Shown here piece after piece: positions 31,945 to 41,985 of a DNA stretch of 64,000 nt. Both the position numbers and the translations under genes were made by a program. The notes beneath the pieces are model-generated. The model made no database searches, was not told where the DNA came from, and worked only from the letters and a program-made list of their open reading frames with translations. The DNA is from Ashinkailepas kermadecensis (lineage: Eukaryota; Arthropoda; Thecostraca; Neolepadidae): assembly GCA_034440615.1 (NCBI GenBank), contig JAOTOM010002902.1, positions 1 to 64,000 of the forward strand, read 5' to 3'. The first letter of the stretch is position 1. Each line of letters begins with the position of its first letter.

Positions 31945-34364
31945 AAATCAGTAGAAACTTTCAGAGGAAATGCCTTATTCTTGGTGACTTTAATCTAAAA
32001 GGATATGAAAATGTTGGTGTTGGCTCCCCATCATGTAAACTGTTTAGGAAATGCCTTGAAGAGGACTTGTTCTTACACCAGTTTATAATGGAACCAACCA
32101 GGCAGGGCTCATTCTTGGACCTTGTCTTCTCAGATTTAAGTGATTTAGTTCAAGACTTGACTGTAGGAGAAACTCTGGGAAGAAGTGACCATAACATAGT
32201 GAGATTCAAGGCACAGGTATCAGGGACAATCAAGGATAATTTGGCAAAGATTCCAAATTTTAACAGGGCAGACTTTGCCTGCATGAGAGAGGCTTTAAGT
32301 GCCATAAAATGGGAAGAAGAATTCTTTGATTTAAATGCCTGTGAAATGTGGGAAAAGTTCAAATCCTACTTGAGGGAAATTCAGATTAGACATGTCCCCC
32401 AAAAGCAAAGGCGCAAAAGAAGGGTAGGAAAGCCAGCATGGCTTACACCAGATGTGATGAAAGCAATTAAGGCTAAGAAAGGTGCATTTAGAGTATTTAA
32501 GGAGGCTTCAAATATCGTAAATCTAAGGTCGTATAAAAAATCTAGAGACGCTGTGAAGCAGAAAATCAGAGCAGCAAAGCGAGCAAAAGAATTGGATTTG
32601 GCTAGGAACTGTAATGGGGACAGTAAAAAGTTCTTTAGTTTCTACAAGCTAAGTAAAGTTTCAAGCACAATTGGTCCACTGGATGTAAATGGGACTATAT
32701 TGAGTGAGGATAGTGAGATGGTTGAGGAGCTGAGCAAGCAGTTCAAATCAGTGTTTACAGTGGAGGATGTGACTAATCTGCCAACCGTGAACCACAGTTC
32801 AGTGACAGGTGATCAGATACACGATGTTGATTTCATTGATAGTGATATTGTTTTCAATTATATCAGAAAAATAAAGACAAACAAGGCAGCAGGACCCGAT
32901 GGAATTTATGCTAGGGTATTGCGGGAAGCTGAAAAGGAAGTGGCAATTCCACTTAGTATAATATTTTGTAGATCAGTTTCGCAAAATGAAATTCCAACAG
33001 ATTGGAAAAGGGCAAATGTAGTTCCTATTTTCAAGAAAGGAGAAAGAGGGAAAGTTGAAAACTATAGGCCAGTAAGCCTCACATCCCTAGTCTGCAAGGT
33101 ACTCGAATCAATTATCAAGGATAGAATAGTTAGTTTTCTGGAAGGAAACAAATTGATTCAAGATACTCAACATGGGTTTAGAAAAGGGCGATCGTGCCTC
33201 ACAAATCTCTTGGACTTTTTGAATTTTGCTACAGAACAATTTGATCAGGGAAATCAGGTTGATGTAGCATATCTTGACTTTAGTAAGGCCTTTGACAAGG
33301 TACCCCATAAACGGTTAATGATGCAGCTTCAGGTCCATGGTATTGCAGGTAGCATCCTAAAATGGATAGAGTTGTGGCTTTCAGATAGACAGCAGAGAGT
33401 GATGCTAAATGGTACAAAGTCATCATGGCAAAATGTTCTTAGTGGAGTCCCCCAGGGGTCGGTACTGGGGCCACTATTGTTCGTTATATATGTGAATAGC
33501 ATTGAATGTGGCCTAAGCAGTAAGGTTTTGAAATTTGCGGATGATTTGAAGATCTTTAGGGCAATAACAGGGCAAAATGAGCAGGTTTTGCTGCAGAAAG
33601 ACTTAGACGAGCTAGTGAAGTGGTCCGAAAAATGGCAAATGAAGTTTAATTTTGATAAGTGCAAAGTCATGCATGTAGGTAGGCAGCATATGAAGGCTCC
33701 ATACTTGATGGGTGGCCAAGTACTATCTGTGACTCAGCAGGAGAAGGACTTAGGTGTTATTTTGAACACAAAATTGGGGGCATCAGAACAGACCAAAGAA
33801 GCCAGGAAGAAGGCACTAAGAATGCTTGGGGCAATACAGAGGAATGTGTCATACAAAAGTGAGGAGGTCATCAGGAAGCTTTACTGTGCATATGTCAGGC
33901 CACATTTGGAATACTGTGTCCAAGCTTGGTCCCCTAGTTATGAGAAAGATTGTTGGCTTTTAGAGAGAGTACAAAAGAGGGCAACAAAAATGGTTAATGG
34001 TATAGGCAACCTGGAATATGAGGAAAGACTGAAGAAATTGAACATGTTTTCACTTAGATATAGAAGGCTGAGAGGAGATCTCATCGAGGTTTTTAAATTT
34101 GTTCATGGTCAGGAACAGGGATATCTCAGGGAAATGTTTGAATTTAACAGAAATGATGCAATTAGAGGTCATCAATTCAAAATTAAAGTTAATCACAGCA
34201 GGACAAGGTTAAGACAGTCTTTCTTCACCAACAGGGTAGTAGAACACTGGAACCAGCTGCCAGGAACCATTGTCAGTAGCAACACACTGAACATCTTTAA
34301 AAACGGCATAGACAATCATTATAAGAATAGGGGGATTGTTTTTCTGTATTCCAGGGAAGGTTGA
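31945..34364 (+). CDS. CR1-like LINE ORF2 (endonuclease end, RT)
   Basis: Open from the truncation point to TGA at 34362-34364. The N-terminal methionine is lost, so it cannot start normally. GDFN and SDHN mark the last third of the APE endonuclease. RT motifs in order: KTNKAAGPDGIYARVL (about 32875), IFKKGERGKVENYRPVSLTS (about 33030), GFRKGRSCLTNLL (about 33175), VAYLDFSKAFDKVPH (about 33265, catalytic Asp), SGVPQGSVLGPLLFVIYVN (about 33440) and LKFADDLKIF (about 33527, catalytic Asp pair). The thumb has LRMLGAIQRN, YVRPHLEYCVQAW and LERVQKRATKM. The polymerase would copy the element RNA from a nicked target. Confidence 0.9.
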
Positions 34365-34386
34365 TCGACAGGGAGGAGTGGGAGTT

Positions 34387-34850
34387 GGGAGGAGTTTGTA
34401 ATTGTTGACTGTGTTATGGAATAGCAAGTGAGTCTCTTATTAAGTCTAAATGCTTTATAACTTTATATAGGGTGTACCTAGCAGTGGATTCAGTACCTTC
34501 CTTCGGGATGTGATACTGATGAGATTGTCTATGGTAGCACAATGTGTATGATGGGAGGAGTTTGTAATTGTTGAGTGTATTATGCAATAGCACGTGAGTC
34601 TCTTATTAAGTCTGAACGCTTTATGAATTTCTGTGGGATGTGCCTAGCAGTGGATTCGGCACCTTCCTTCGGGATGTGATGCTGATGAGGTTGTCTATGG
34701 TGGCACGATGGGTGTGATGGGAGGAGCTTGTGATTATTGAGGGTGTTAGGCGGTAGCAAGTGAGTGGTGTTAGATGGGCTGGGATATATAGCTTCCTAGG
34801 AACTTGGGATAAGGGATTGATTGGGGTGGGAGTATGTACATTCTAGTACC
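34387..34850. repeat. 166-bp direct repeats in CR1-like 3' UTR
   Basis: GGGAGGAG(T/C)TTGT occurs at 34387, 34553 and 34719, each beginning a unit with ATAGCA(A/C)GTGAGT and, in the first two, ACCTTCCTTCGGGATGTGAT. Two full units and one partial. Confidence 0.85.
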
Positions 34851-34932
34851 TTTTCTAGATAGGCTTAACCCAGATGGGCCCCTGTGGCTCTTATTAAGCC
34901 TTAATACTTTATGACTTTATGACTTTAGGAGG

Positions 34933-35120
34933 CGTGCGTCGATGTTGTTGTGCGCTCGTATGAGGAGCGCCCCTGACCTAAGTACCTTGGCGTGTAGGGG
35001 CGCTCCCGTGTAGGTGGCGAATTCCTCATCTACACGGCAGGGGTCGAGGGAGCCCATGGACTCCCCGTCTCCCCGGCGGCAGATGAATAATTCGCCTGTG
35101 GGTGTGGTGTCGTTGGCCAT
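34933..35120 (-). pseudogene. LINE ORF1 N-terminal part
   Basis: ATG at 35120: MANDTTPTGELFICRRGDG, then YTGAPLHAKVLRSGALLI and HNNIDARLL up to the CR1-like insertion. The upstream 35121-35862 region shows no coding motif and serves as 5' UTR. Continues at 31937. Confidence 0.7.
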
Positions 35121-35862
35121 GGTTCTGTGGGTCCGTGGGCTGTTGTATGTGTTTACGATGTATGTGGTGTTGGGGAAAGGTGCGTTGTGACAGGTGTGTG
35201 TGCAACAGTTAACAGTACAATAGTTGACGGAGGGTATAGAAGGGCGTGAAGAGAGCCCGACAGATTGTAACAGAGGGCCAGAATAGTCTAAGAGAACACA
35301 AATAAATCTGAGAATGTGCGTGAAGAGAGCACGGTCAGACAGATCAGATAAAGATCGTGCAGAGGGCACTAGAGGAAAAGTCGGGGAGCGGGGTGGAGGG
35401 AGCCCGGGCGGGAGGGAGTGGCGGCACCGCCGGACTGACCTTGTAGCAGAAGACGATAGCCGTAGATACAGGTTGTAGAGGTAGGCGGCAGATCGTAGAT
35501 GTAGCTTGTAGAAGTAGCGGCGATGAAGCGTAGAGGTAGCCGAGGTGATGACGAAGATGGCGCACTGCACTGAAGTCTTGTAGTTCAGGTGGAGTAGGGA
35601 GGAGTAGGTAGATAGTAGTGAAAATGGGGGAGGTATAAGAGGTGAGGTCGTTGCGCAGGGAGGGTTGTGTGTAGAGCGTGTGTGTCTTGTAGTCCGGTGT
35701 GTAGTGTAGTGTTGGTGGCAGGTGGCTGGTGGCGGTGTCTTGGTTTGTGCTTGTGTCTTGCGTCTTGGCACCGATCGCGTGCGGTGCTATAGGCGCTTCA
35801 ATGTGGTCTATCAAGTAGCCGTGCGAGCGAATAGCTAGGGTTATGATTAGAAGTTGTCGAAA

Positions 35863-35875
35863 AGTTCCTCGATGT
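35863..35875. repeat. 13-bp LINE target duplication, right copy
   Basis: AGTTCCTCGATGT, followed by AAGTGTGCC. The undisturbed site therefore read GAT|GTAAGT, a consensus splice donor of the recombinase gene C2. Confidence 0.9.
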
Positions 35876-36041
35876 AAGTGTGCCGACATGTATAGAATGT
35901 GCTCTTGTGTGTGTGTGTGTGCGTGTGTGTGTGCGCGTATGTGTGCGCGTATGCTTGTTGGTGTTCTGTCCGGGTTCACTGTGTGTTGAATACCTGCTAT
36001 TGAGAATTTTTGTGTCTAACATGTCAATCTTCTGCTGGCAG

Positions 36042-38394
36042 AGTGCGTACGTCAGCCAACTGGTGGCAGGGCCCGACCCTGATGTGCCGGTTGCGTCGGC
36101 ACTGGCGCGCGACGCCAGAGACGGCCTCATGACTGTGTTGCTCGTGGCATGTGCCGGCCGGACCAGCCACGTGACTGGCATCGAGGTGCGCCACGTTGTC
36201 GACGCCAGAGTGAGTTTCCACTTACATTCAATGTGGTGATTCTTGTTCTCCCAGTGTTCGATGTTGCTGCATTCCCCGCTGTCCGCATATCCATGCTGGG
36301 CAGTGATGTTGATGTGTATTATGATTCACAGATGGTGGAAATTGCCGGGAGGGAGACTTATCTCATCCGGAATTGTTATCATAAGACGGCCAGCAGCAGC
36401 ACTCTCGAGGTGCCCGTCACGCCGGCGCAGTGGCGGCGCCTGCTGGCTTTCTTGCCAGGCGTGTCAGCTGTACCTGCCCAGCCAGCAGAAGGAGCCACTG
36501 ATGACTGAGAAGACGCCGTCAAGGGTCTTCGAGGCCGTGTCAGCGGACTACTTTACCTCTGCTGGCCGTACATACCTTGTGTATGTAGACCGCCTATCCG
36601 GGTGGCCGTTTGTATCGCACTTGAGAGGCGAAGTGACCGCCCGTGACCTAGTATCCAGTCTGCGAAACGTGTTCGCCGCCACGGGCGTGCCAAACGCCTT
36701 GCGAACCGATGGTGGGCCGCAGTTTGCGGTAAAGTCACCCGTGACTTTCTGCGCCGATGGGGTGTGAAACACCAATTATCCAAACCTCACTATCCGCAAT
36801 ATAACGGCCACGCGGAGGCGGCAGTCAAAGCCGTGAAGCGGCTGATCTAGAAGACGACTACAAGAGGAGATCTATATACGGACGCGTACGCCAAAGGATT
36901 GCTGGAGCTGCGCAACATGCCGCGAGTACACGGTCGTTCGCCAGCCCAGATCCTATATGGCCATCCGCTCAGGTCAACCGTGCCAGCACATCACGGGGCA
37001 TTCGCCGAGTGTTGGCAGAGAACGGCAGACGCGTGCGACGCCAAGGCCGAAGAGATGCAGCGGCGTGTAACTGAACACTATGAAATGGCGACTCGCCGCC
37101 ATCAGCCACTCCGGATGGGTCAGCATGTGCTTCTGCAGGACCCGAGGACCGGTCTATGGGACCGCACCGGCAGTCACTGGCGTCGGCAGCCGCCGAGATT
37201 ACCTCATCCGCCTGCCCAGTTGACGCATATACTGGCGAAACCGTCGGTACCTGCGCCGCCTGCGGCCACTCATCACCGTCAGCGACTCCGGGCAGCGCCG
37301 CCGGGAATCTGACGACGTGCTCCACAGCGAGCAGCAAGATGGATGTCTGAGCACGACGCTCCACCAGGGGGCCAGTGAAAGTGACTCCGACACCGTCCGC
37401 CAGGGCAGTCAACAGGTGGCGACGCGGGTCGAAAGGGACGTCCGGGGAAACTCGCACGGTGATGCGTGCGCTCCCGGCTCCAGCTCACCTACCCGCGAGC
37501 CGAGACGTGGCACTCGCCTTCGACAGCGGTCGAAAACATTCACGGTCCGCTGGTCCGGGCCCACCTATCACTATGTGTGATCGATTGTGCAACATCAGAC
37601 GCGTGTGTGTTACTTCCTGTTATGCTGTACCATATCCGTTTGTTCACATGCGTCTTGGGGGAGGTGTTGGGTATATCCTTACATATGGCAGCCCACAGCT
37701 GCAGCCAGCTGTGAGCCGCAGCCAATAAACATTTAGTCTGACCCACGACCCTCGCGTGTGCGGCCGCTGCTCTCGAGCACGGATCTGAGCCGGAGCCTAC
37801 GAACATTACGAACACGAACACGCCTGGTGCTCCTTTCCGGGGCAGACGACTGCGGGCGGGTGTTTGTGTGTGTGTTACTTCGGTAGGTTTCGAGTAGTTT
37901 CCCGACACATCATGCTTTGTTTCAGTTGTTTATCGGGACAGACTGTTCCACAATGGACGGCTGAAATGCTGGGAAAGCTTTCAAGGGTGTCTGGAGGGCG
38001 GCACTGGGAGACCGGGACATCCCCAGCCTCACCGCATCGGGGATACGGTATGGTGCCGTCCTCGGCACTGCTGCCAACGACCCAGAAGCGCAAGGGGTAA
38101 GTTGACAATTGTCCTCGAATATAGCACATATAGTGATACCGCTGACATTGTGATTGTGGTAATTGGACATTGTTATCGTGTTGTGTGGTGCTTGTGTGAC
38201 TACAGACCCCGCCCCTCCATCTGCCTGTTCGCTGTGTCCTAAAATGCTTGCCCGTCCACAGAGTCGTGGCCGCCGCCATGGCGCACTCAGAACCAACGGC
38301 ACGAAGAGTGTATGACGTCCATGGCGTGGCAGCCAGCATGCGGCGGCTGGCGGGGCTCGCCTCGCTCCACCGCCAGGGGAGGCGATCGGTGACC

Positions 38395-38425
<31 letters not shown>

Positions 38426-38499
38426 TGCCGCCGCTGCCGCCGCCGCTGCCACCACCGCTGCCATCGTCGAGAGAGACGCCGCCGCCGACACGTGGCTGA
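36042..38499 (+). pseudogene. Zinc-finger tyrosine recombinase C2, catalytic exons
   Basis: Continuation of the gene at 22712-25354. Exon 36042-36209 (TCTGCTGGCAG acceptor, AGA|GTGAGT donor) reads SAYVSQLVAGPDPDVPV, LVACAGRTSHVTGIEV (candidate Arg I). The exon from 36332 reads MVEIAGRETYLIRNCYHKT (candidate Lys) and is cut by a gypsy fragment at about 36450. It resumes near 37822 as the VLLAGADDCRR equivalent. Exon 37926-38096 reads LFIGTDCSTMDG, stop, NAGKAFKGVWRAALGD, IPSLTASGIRYG (candidate Arg II). Exon 38262-38499 reads AMAHSEPTARRVYDVHG (candidate His and nucleophile Tyr), then a poly-Pro end. The R-K-R-H-Y order is that of tyrosine recombinases. The TGA at 37962 (CCC in C3) and the gypsy insertion disable it; the last junction is out of phase by one as I read it. 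Confidence 0.7.
36451..37820 (+). mobile_element. Ty3/gypsy pol 3' fragment (integrase) with possible LTR
   Basis: Starts inside the integrase zinc-binding region (CQACQLYL), then SRVFEAVSADYFTSAGRTYLVYVDRLSG (quoted in part, catalytic Asp) and ALRTDGGPQFA (second Asp). After a frameshift near 36735, PHYPQYNGHAEAAVKAVKRL (catalytic Glu region) and LLELRNMPRVHGRSPAQILYGHP follow to about 37310. An AATAAA at 37723-37728 and possible TGT...ACA ends (about 37575-37817) suggest a 3' LTR, but no second LTR is present to confirm it. Same family as 60516-62370. It sits inside a C2 exon. Confidence 0.7.
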
Positions 38500-38605
38500 G
38501 CGATGTCGGCGAGGAGGGCCCGTCGCCGCCGTCCACGCCGTCCGCGGCTCTGTCGTCTTCGGTGGCGGCTCCGTCAGCCGCCGCCGCCGCCGCCGCCGCC
38601 GCCGC
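38395..38605. repeat. Two (CCG)n tracts at the inverted-copy junction
   Basis: CCG triplet runs at about 38395-38460 and 38577-38605 lie where plus-strand copy C2 ends and minus-strand copy C3 begins. On the plus strand the first reads as poly-Pro at the C2 C-terminus. On the minus strand both read as poly-Ala. Confidence 0.8.
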
Positions 38606-39889
38606 ACCATATCTGATGCCCGCCGCCGTGAGGCTGGGGATGTCGACGTCCCCCAGCGCCGCCCGCCACACGACAGCGCCGCCCGCCACACGACCTTGAA
38701 TGCCTTGCCGGCATTGGGGCCGTCCATAGAGGAGCCGCCGGTGCCTATGAACAACTGAAACAAAGCATGGTGTGTTGGAAAACCAATCGAAAGCTACCGA
38801 AGTAACGCACACAAACAAACACAAACAAACACACGGCTGTCCGGGTGATATTCTCTGCATGGACACTCACCCGCCGGCAGTCGGCTGCCCCGGCAAGGAG
38901 CACCGGGCGCTCCAGCTCTATATGGCGCAGCAGGCGATCACGTTGCGCCGACGTGACGGGCACCTCGAGGGTGCTGCTGCCGGCCGTTTTGTGTTTAAAA
39001 TTGCGTATTAGGTAGGTTGGTCTTCCGGCAATTTCCACCACCTATGAATCATAATACAAATGAACATCACTGCCCAGCATGGATATGCGGACAGCGGGGA
39101 ATGCAGCAATATCGAACACTGGGAGAACAAGAATCACCACATTGCATATAAGTGGTCGTTTATCATTGCACTCTGGCGTCGACAACGTGTCGAACATCGA
39201 TGCCGGTGGCATGGCTGGGCCGGCCGGCACAGGCCACCAGCAGGACTGTCATCAGACCGTCCCTGACCCCGCGGCCGGCCGGCACAGGCCACCAGCAGGA
39301 CGGTCATCAGACCGTCCCTGGCCTCGCGGCCGGCCGGCACAGGCCACCAGCAGGACGGTCATCAGACCGTCCCTGACCTCGCGGCCGGCCGGCACAGGCC
39401 ACCAGCAGGACTGTCATCAGACCGTCCCTGGCCTCGCGGCCGGCCGGCACAGGCCACCAGCAGGACTGTCATCAGACCGTCCCTGACCTCGCGGCCGGCC
39501 GGCACAGGCCACCAGCAGGACGGTCATCAGACCGTCCCTGGCCTCGCGGCCGGCCGGCACAGGCCACCAGCAGGACGGTCATCAGACCGTCCCTGACCTC
39601 GCGGCCGGCCGGCACAGGCCACCAGCAGGACGGTCATCAGACCGTCCCTGGCCTCGCGGCCGGCCGGCACAGGCCACCAGCAGGACTGTCATCAGACCGT
39701 CCCTGGCCTCCCGGCCGGCCGGCACAGGCCACCAGCAGGACGGTCATCAGACAGTCCCTGGCCTCGCGGCCGGCCGGCACAGGCCACCAGCAGGACGGTC
39801 ATCAGACCGTCCCTGACCTCGCATGCCAGTGCCGGCACAACCGGCACGTCGGGGTCGGGCCCAGCCACCAGCTGGCTGACGTACGCACT
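38590..39889 (-). pseudogene. Tyrosine recombinase C3, inverted 3' copy
   Basis: Minus-strand copy of the C2 catalytic exons. The 39889-39172 exon has the same acceptor (TGCTGGCAG) and SAYVSQLVAGPDPDVPV, but is expanded by about eleven 55-bp repeats. The 39041-38871 exon reads MVEIAGRPTYLIRNFKHKT...LRHIELERPVLLAG, donor CGG|GTGAGT. This exon is uninterrupted here, so it shows what the gypsy insertion removed from C2. The exon from 38754 reads LFIGTGGSSMDGPNAGKAF...VVWRAAL, with a 20-bp tandem duplication (38657-38696) that shifts frame. The donor after the first exon is GTGCAA instead of GTGAGT. No last exon is present. Confidence 0.75.
39226..39830. repeat. 55-bp hairpin minisatellite, about 11 copies
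   Basis: GGCACAGGCCACCAGCAGGA recurs at 39281, 39336, 39391 and onward every 55 bp. Each unit contains GGACGGTC-ATCA-GACCGTCC, an 8-bp stem with a 4-nt loop (one or two mismatches in some units), and a GGCCGGCCGG palindrome. The unit derives from the coding stretch for RDGLMTVLLVACAGR in exon SAYV of C3. Since 55 is not a multiple of three, the reading frame rotates with each unit. Confidence 0.95.
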
Positions 39890-39978
39890 CTGCCAGCAAA
39901 ATATTGAAATGTTAGACACAAAAATACTCAATAGCAGGTATTCAAACACACAATGGAGTGTACGGTGGGCTTGCACAC

Positions 39979-40045
39979 CTGACCAGCGTGTCTGACGTGC
40001 GGCTGACAGTTACTGACCAGCGTGTCTGACGTGCGGCTGACAGTT
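39979..40045. repeat. 34-bp direct repeat, two copies
   Basis: CTGACCAGCGTGTCTGACGTGCGGCTGACAGTT occurs twice in a row (quoted only by position 39980 and 40014 beyond its first 20 bases). It lies upstream of copy C3. No function apparent. Confidence 0.85.
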
Positions 40046-40059
40046 GGTTACGAGCCGGG

Positions 40060-41261
40060 CTCCCCGCTCCCCCCCACCGCCCCCGCCGCCACCGCCGGCC
40101 GAAATCCCGTGGCTGCACGCCGGCTCTGGCGACGGCGGTCCTCCTGCGCGCCACCAGCGCGTACATCGCAGGGCAAGAAGGCTACGATACTCGGCGCGTC
40201 GCCAGCTGTCCGGGCATGGCCGGCATTTTACTGTCAAAGTCTGCAACCCAGATTTATAACAAAGCAAAATACCTCTGAAACATGAACTTGTCGCGCCGCG
40301 ACTAGTGTGTTTTTGACCAATATGTGTGTGTGTGTGCGTTTTTGGCTGTTCTTTGTTGTGGTATTCTTTTTTGTCTTTGTGTGTCTTATTTGTAAATATA
40401 GATATGTAATGAGTACATTTCTTTCACTGATTTCAAACATCTCTGCAAGAGATGAAGGTATTCATGAATCTGCACCTTGAAGCGCACCAGCAAGATATAA
40501 TTGTGGTAACTTGTACCGCATACATTATGCCTGACGTCCCTTGTAGTAGTCACAGATGATCCCACAGATGAAGAGAAAATGGTTTATTTTGGAAACGAAA
40601 AATGACTGGAAAAGTCGGCATTTTTCATTTCACTACAAACTTCAGAAAGCGTAATGCAAGGCCGTTTCAACGGTCAGTACACGTTCGGTCCGTTCCACTC
40701 TGTCTGACATTGGTTTCGACGCTTTTGAACAAAAGGAAAGGCCCAAAGTAAATTTTCCCGCTTTTGGCTACCTTCATTATTAGCATATTGGCACATACCG
40801 GACAGTGCTGTCGGGTATGGGCTACAGTTGCTGCGTAAGGCAAAATACACTCCGAGCGTGCTGGAGCACCGGAAAATTAAGAATAAGGAAATGTGGGGCC
40901 ATTGTGTATAAATAAAATATATATACGACCTTCCATATACCAGGAGGTGCTGAGTTGACATCAAAAGTAACGATAAGGGTTGTACGAACGGATCATCTTC
41001 CTCATCAACTGCAGACAGGAAGGGCTCTACCCAAGATTCATAGTCTCCAAGGTTTCAATTCATCACGGCTCCAGTAGCCAGCGGGTCCGTAAACAAGTTA
41101 GCAAACTGCAAGGTGTATGGACCATCGGCTCGGGCTTCCTCAGAGGATTCCTTCTTGACATAGTATGTATCTGGTTTGGTGTTTCTGTGAGTGACAGTAA
41201 GGGCTGTTCGACTTTCAACCAGTTATCGTACAAGAGAGGCGATTACTAGACTATCACTGCC
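40060..41261. other. Unassigned 1.2 kb
   Basis: GC-rich to 40220, then AT-rich. A GT-rich stretch with (GT)6 lies at about 40322. No protein motif, RNA gene or repeat recognised. Confidence 0.4.
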
Positions 41262-41985
41262 ATGGGGTGTCTGGCGGTCTGTAAGCCAAACATTTTTGTT
41301 TCAAAATCGTTTGGTGAATGTTTCATTAAGATCGAGCCAGCGGTTGCCGAGATCGGCCATGTCTGCGAGGACTTTTTTTCAGCGATTTGGTAACATTTGA
41401 CTTGACCCAAGGTCACGAATGTACAAACCGCATGCCTCTGGCACACTGCCGAGCGTTTGGTGCAGGTTTCATAAAGATCGAGCCAGCGGTTGCGAGATCG
41501 GCCATGTCTGTGAGCAAAATATTTTGTTTATTGGCGATTTGGTGACCTTTGACTTCATCCAATATGAAGAAGGTACAAACCGCACACCTCTGGCACACAG
41601 CCGAGCATTTGGTGAAGGTTTCATTAAGATCGAGCTAGTGGTTGCCGAGAGCGGCCATGTCTGTGAGCCACAATTGTAGTTTTTCGGCATTTGGTGACCT
41701 TTGACTTGACCCAAGTTCACGAAAGTATAAACCGCACGCCTCTGGCACACGGCCGAGTGTTTGGTCAAGGTTTCATTAAGATTGAGGCAGCGGTTGCAGA
41801 GATCAGCCATGTCTGTAAGCCGAAAATTTTGTTTTTCGGCGATTTGTTGACTTTTAACCTGACCCAAGATTACGAAGGTCCAACCCGCACGCCTTTGGGA
41901 GGCGGTCGATCGTTTGGTGTAGGTTTCATGACGATCCAGCCAGCGGTTGCCGAGATCGGCCATGTCTGCGAGATGGCCGAGCTGC
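41262..41985. repeat. 153-bp tandem repeat, about five copies
   Basis: GCCATGTCTG recurs at 41356, 41501, 41654, 41806 and 41959, spacing 145-153. Each unit also has TTTCATTAAGATCGAG, AGCGGTTGCCGAGATCGGCC, a GGCGATTTGGTGACC word and CGCACGCCTCTGGCACAC. Units are 80-90% alike by eye. Several contain TGACCTTTGACTTGACCC, resembling direct repeats of the nuclear-receptor half-site AGGTCA. Confidence 0.9.

Larger units (their letters stand above)
31945..34925 (+). mobile_element. 5'-truncated CR1-like LINE, nearly intact ORF2
   Basis: Plus-strand non-LTR element inserted in the ORF1 of the minus-strand LINE. The frame opens at the insertion point and includes the endonuclease end (LGDFNLKGYENVG at about 31980, GRSDHNIVRF), a complete RT, a C-terminal domain and a 3' UTR with three 166-bp direct repeats. 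It ends in ACTTTATG-type octamers (TTATGACTTTATGACTT), the kind of 3' end seen in the CR1 group. The flanking TAGGAGG duplication is exact. It looks younger than the host LINE because its 790-codon frame has no stop. Confidence 0.85.
25357..35862 (-). mobile_element. Full-length I-type LINE with nested insertions
   Basis: Minus-strand non-LTR retrotransposon bounded by 13-bp duplications. Read 5' to 3' (35862 to 25357): 5' UTR of about 740 bp; gag-like ORF1 with CCHC knuckles; AP-type endonuclease with GDFN and SDH; RT with YADD; RNase H; 3' UTR; and a tail that reads (AC)n on its own strand next to the duplication. Subtracting the CR1-like element (31945-34925) and the insertion at about 26461-27825 leaves about 6.1 kb, a normal full length. 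Frameshifts and stops throughout show it is inactive. RNase H plus AP endonuclease places it near the I/R1 group. Confidence 0.9.

Noticed and set aside
36149..36508. Single unspliced ORF running from the SAYV exon into the MVEI exon
   Set aside because: The frame differs from that of both conserved exons; GTGAGT at 36210 and CACAG at 36331 give a phase-0 join instead.
38245..38499. Minus-strand poly-Ala frame of over 300 codons through 37922-38866
   Set aside because: It is the antisense reading of CCG tracts and of the plus-strand recombinase exons; the plus strand has the splice sites and motifs.
39226..39830. CRISPR array
   Set aside because: Repeats are contiguous 55-bp units without unique spacers, in a eukaryotic context, and derive from an exon.
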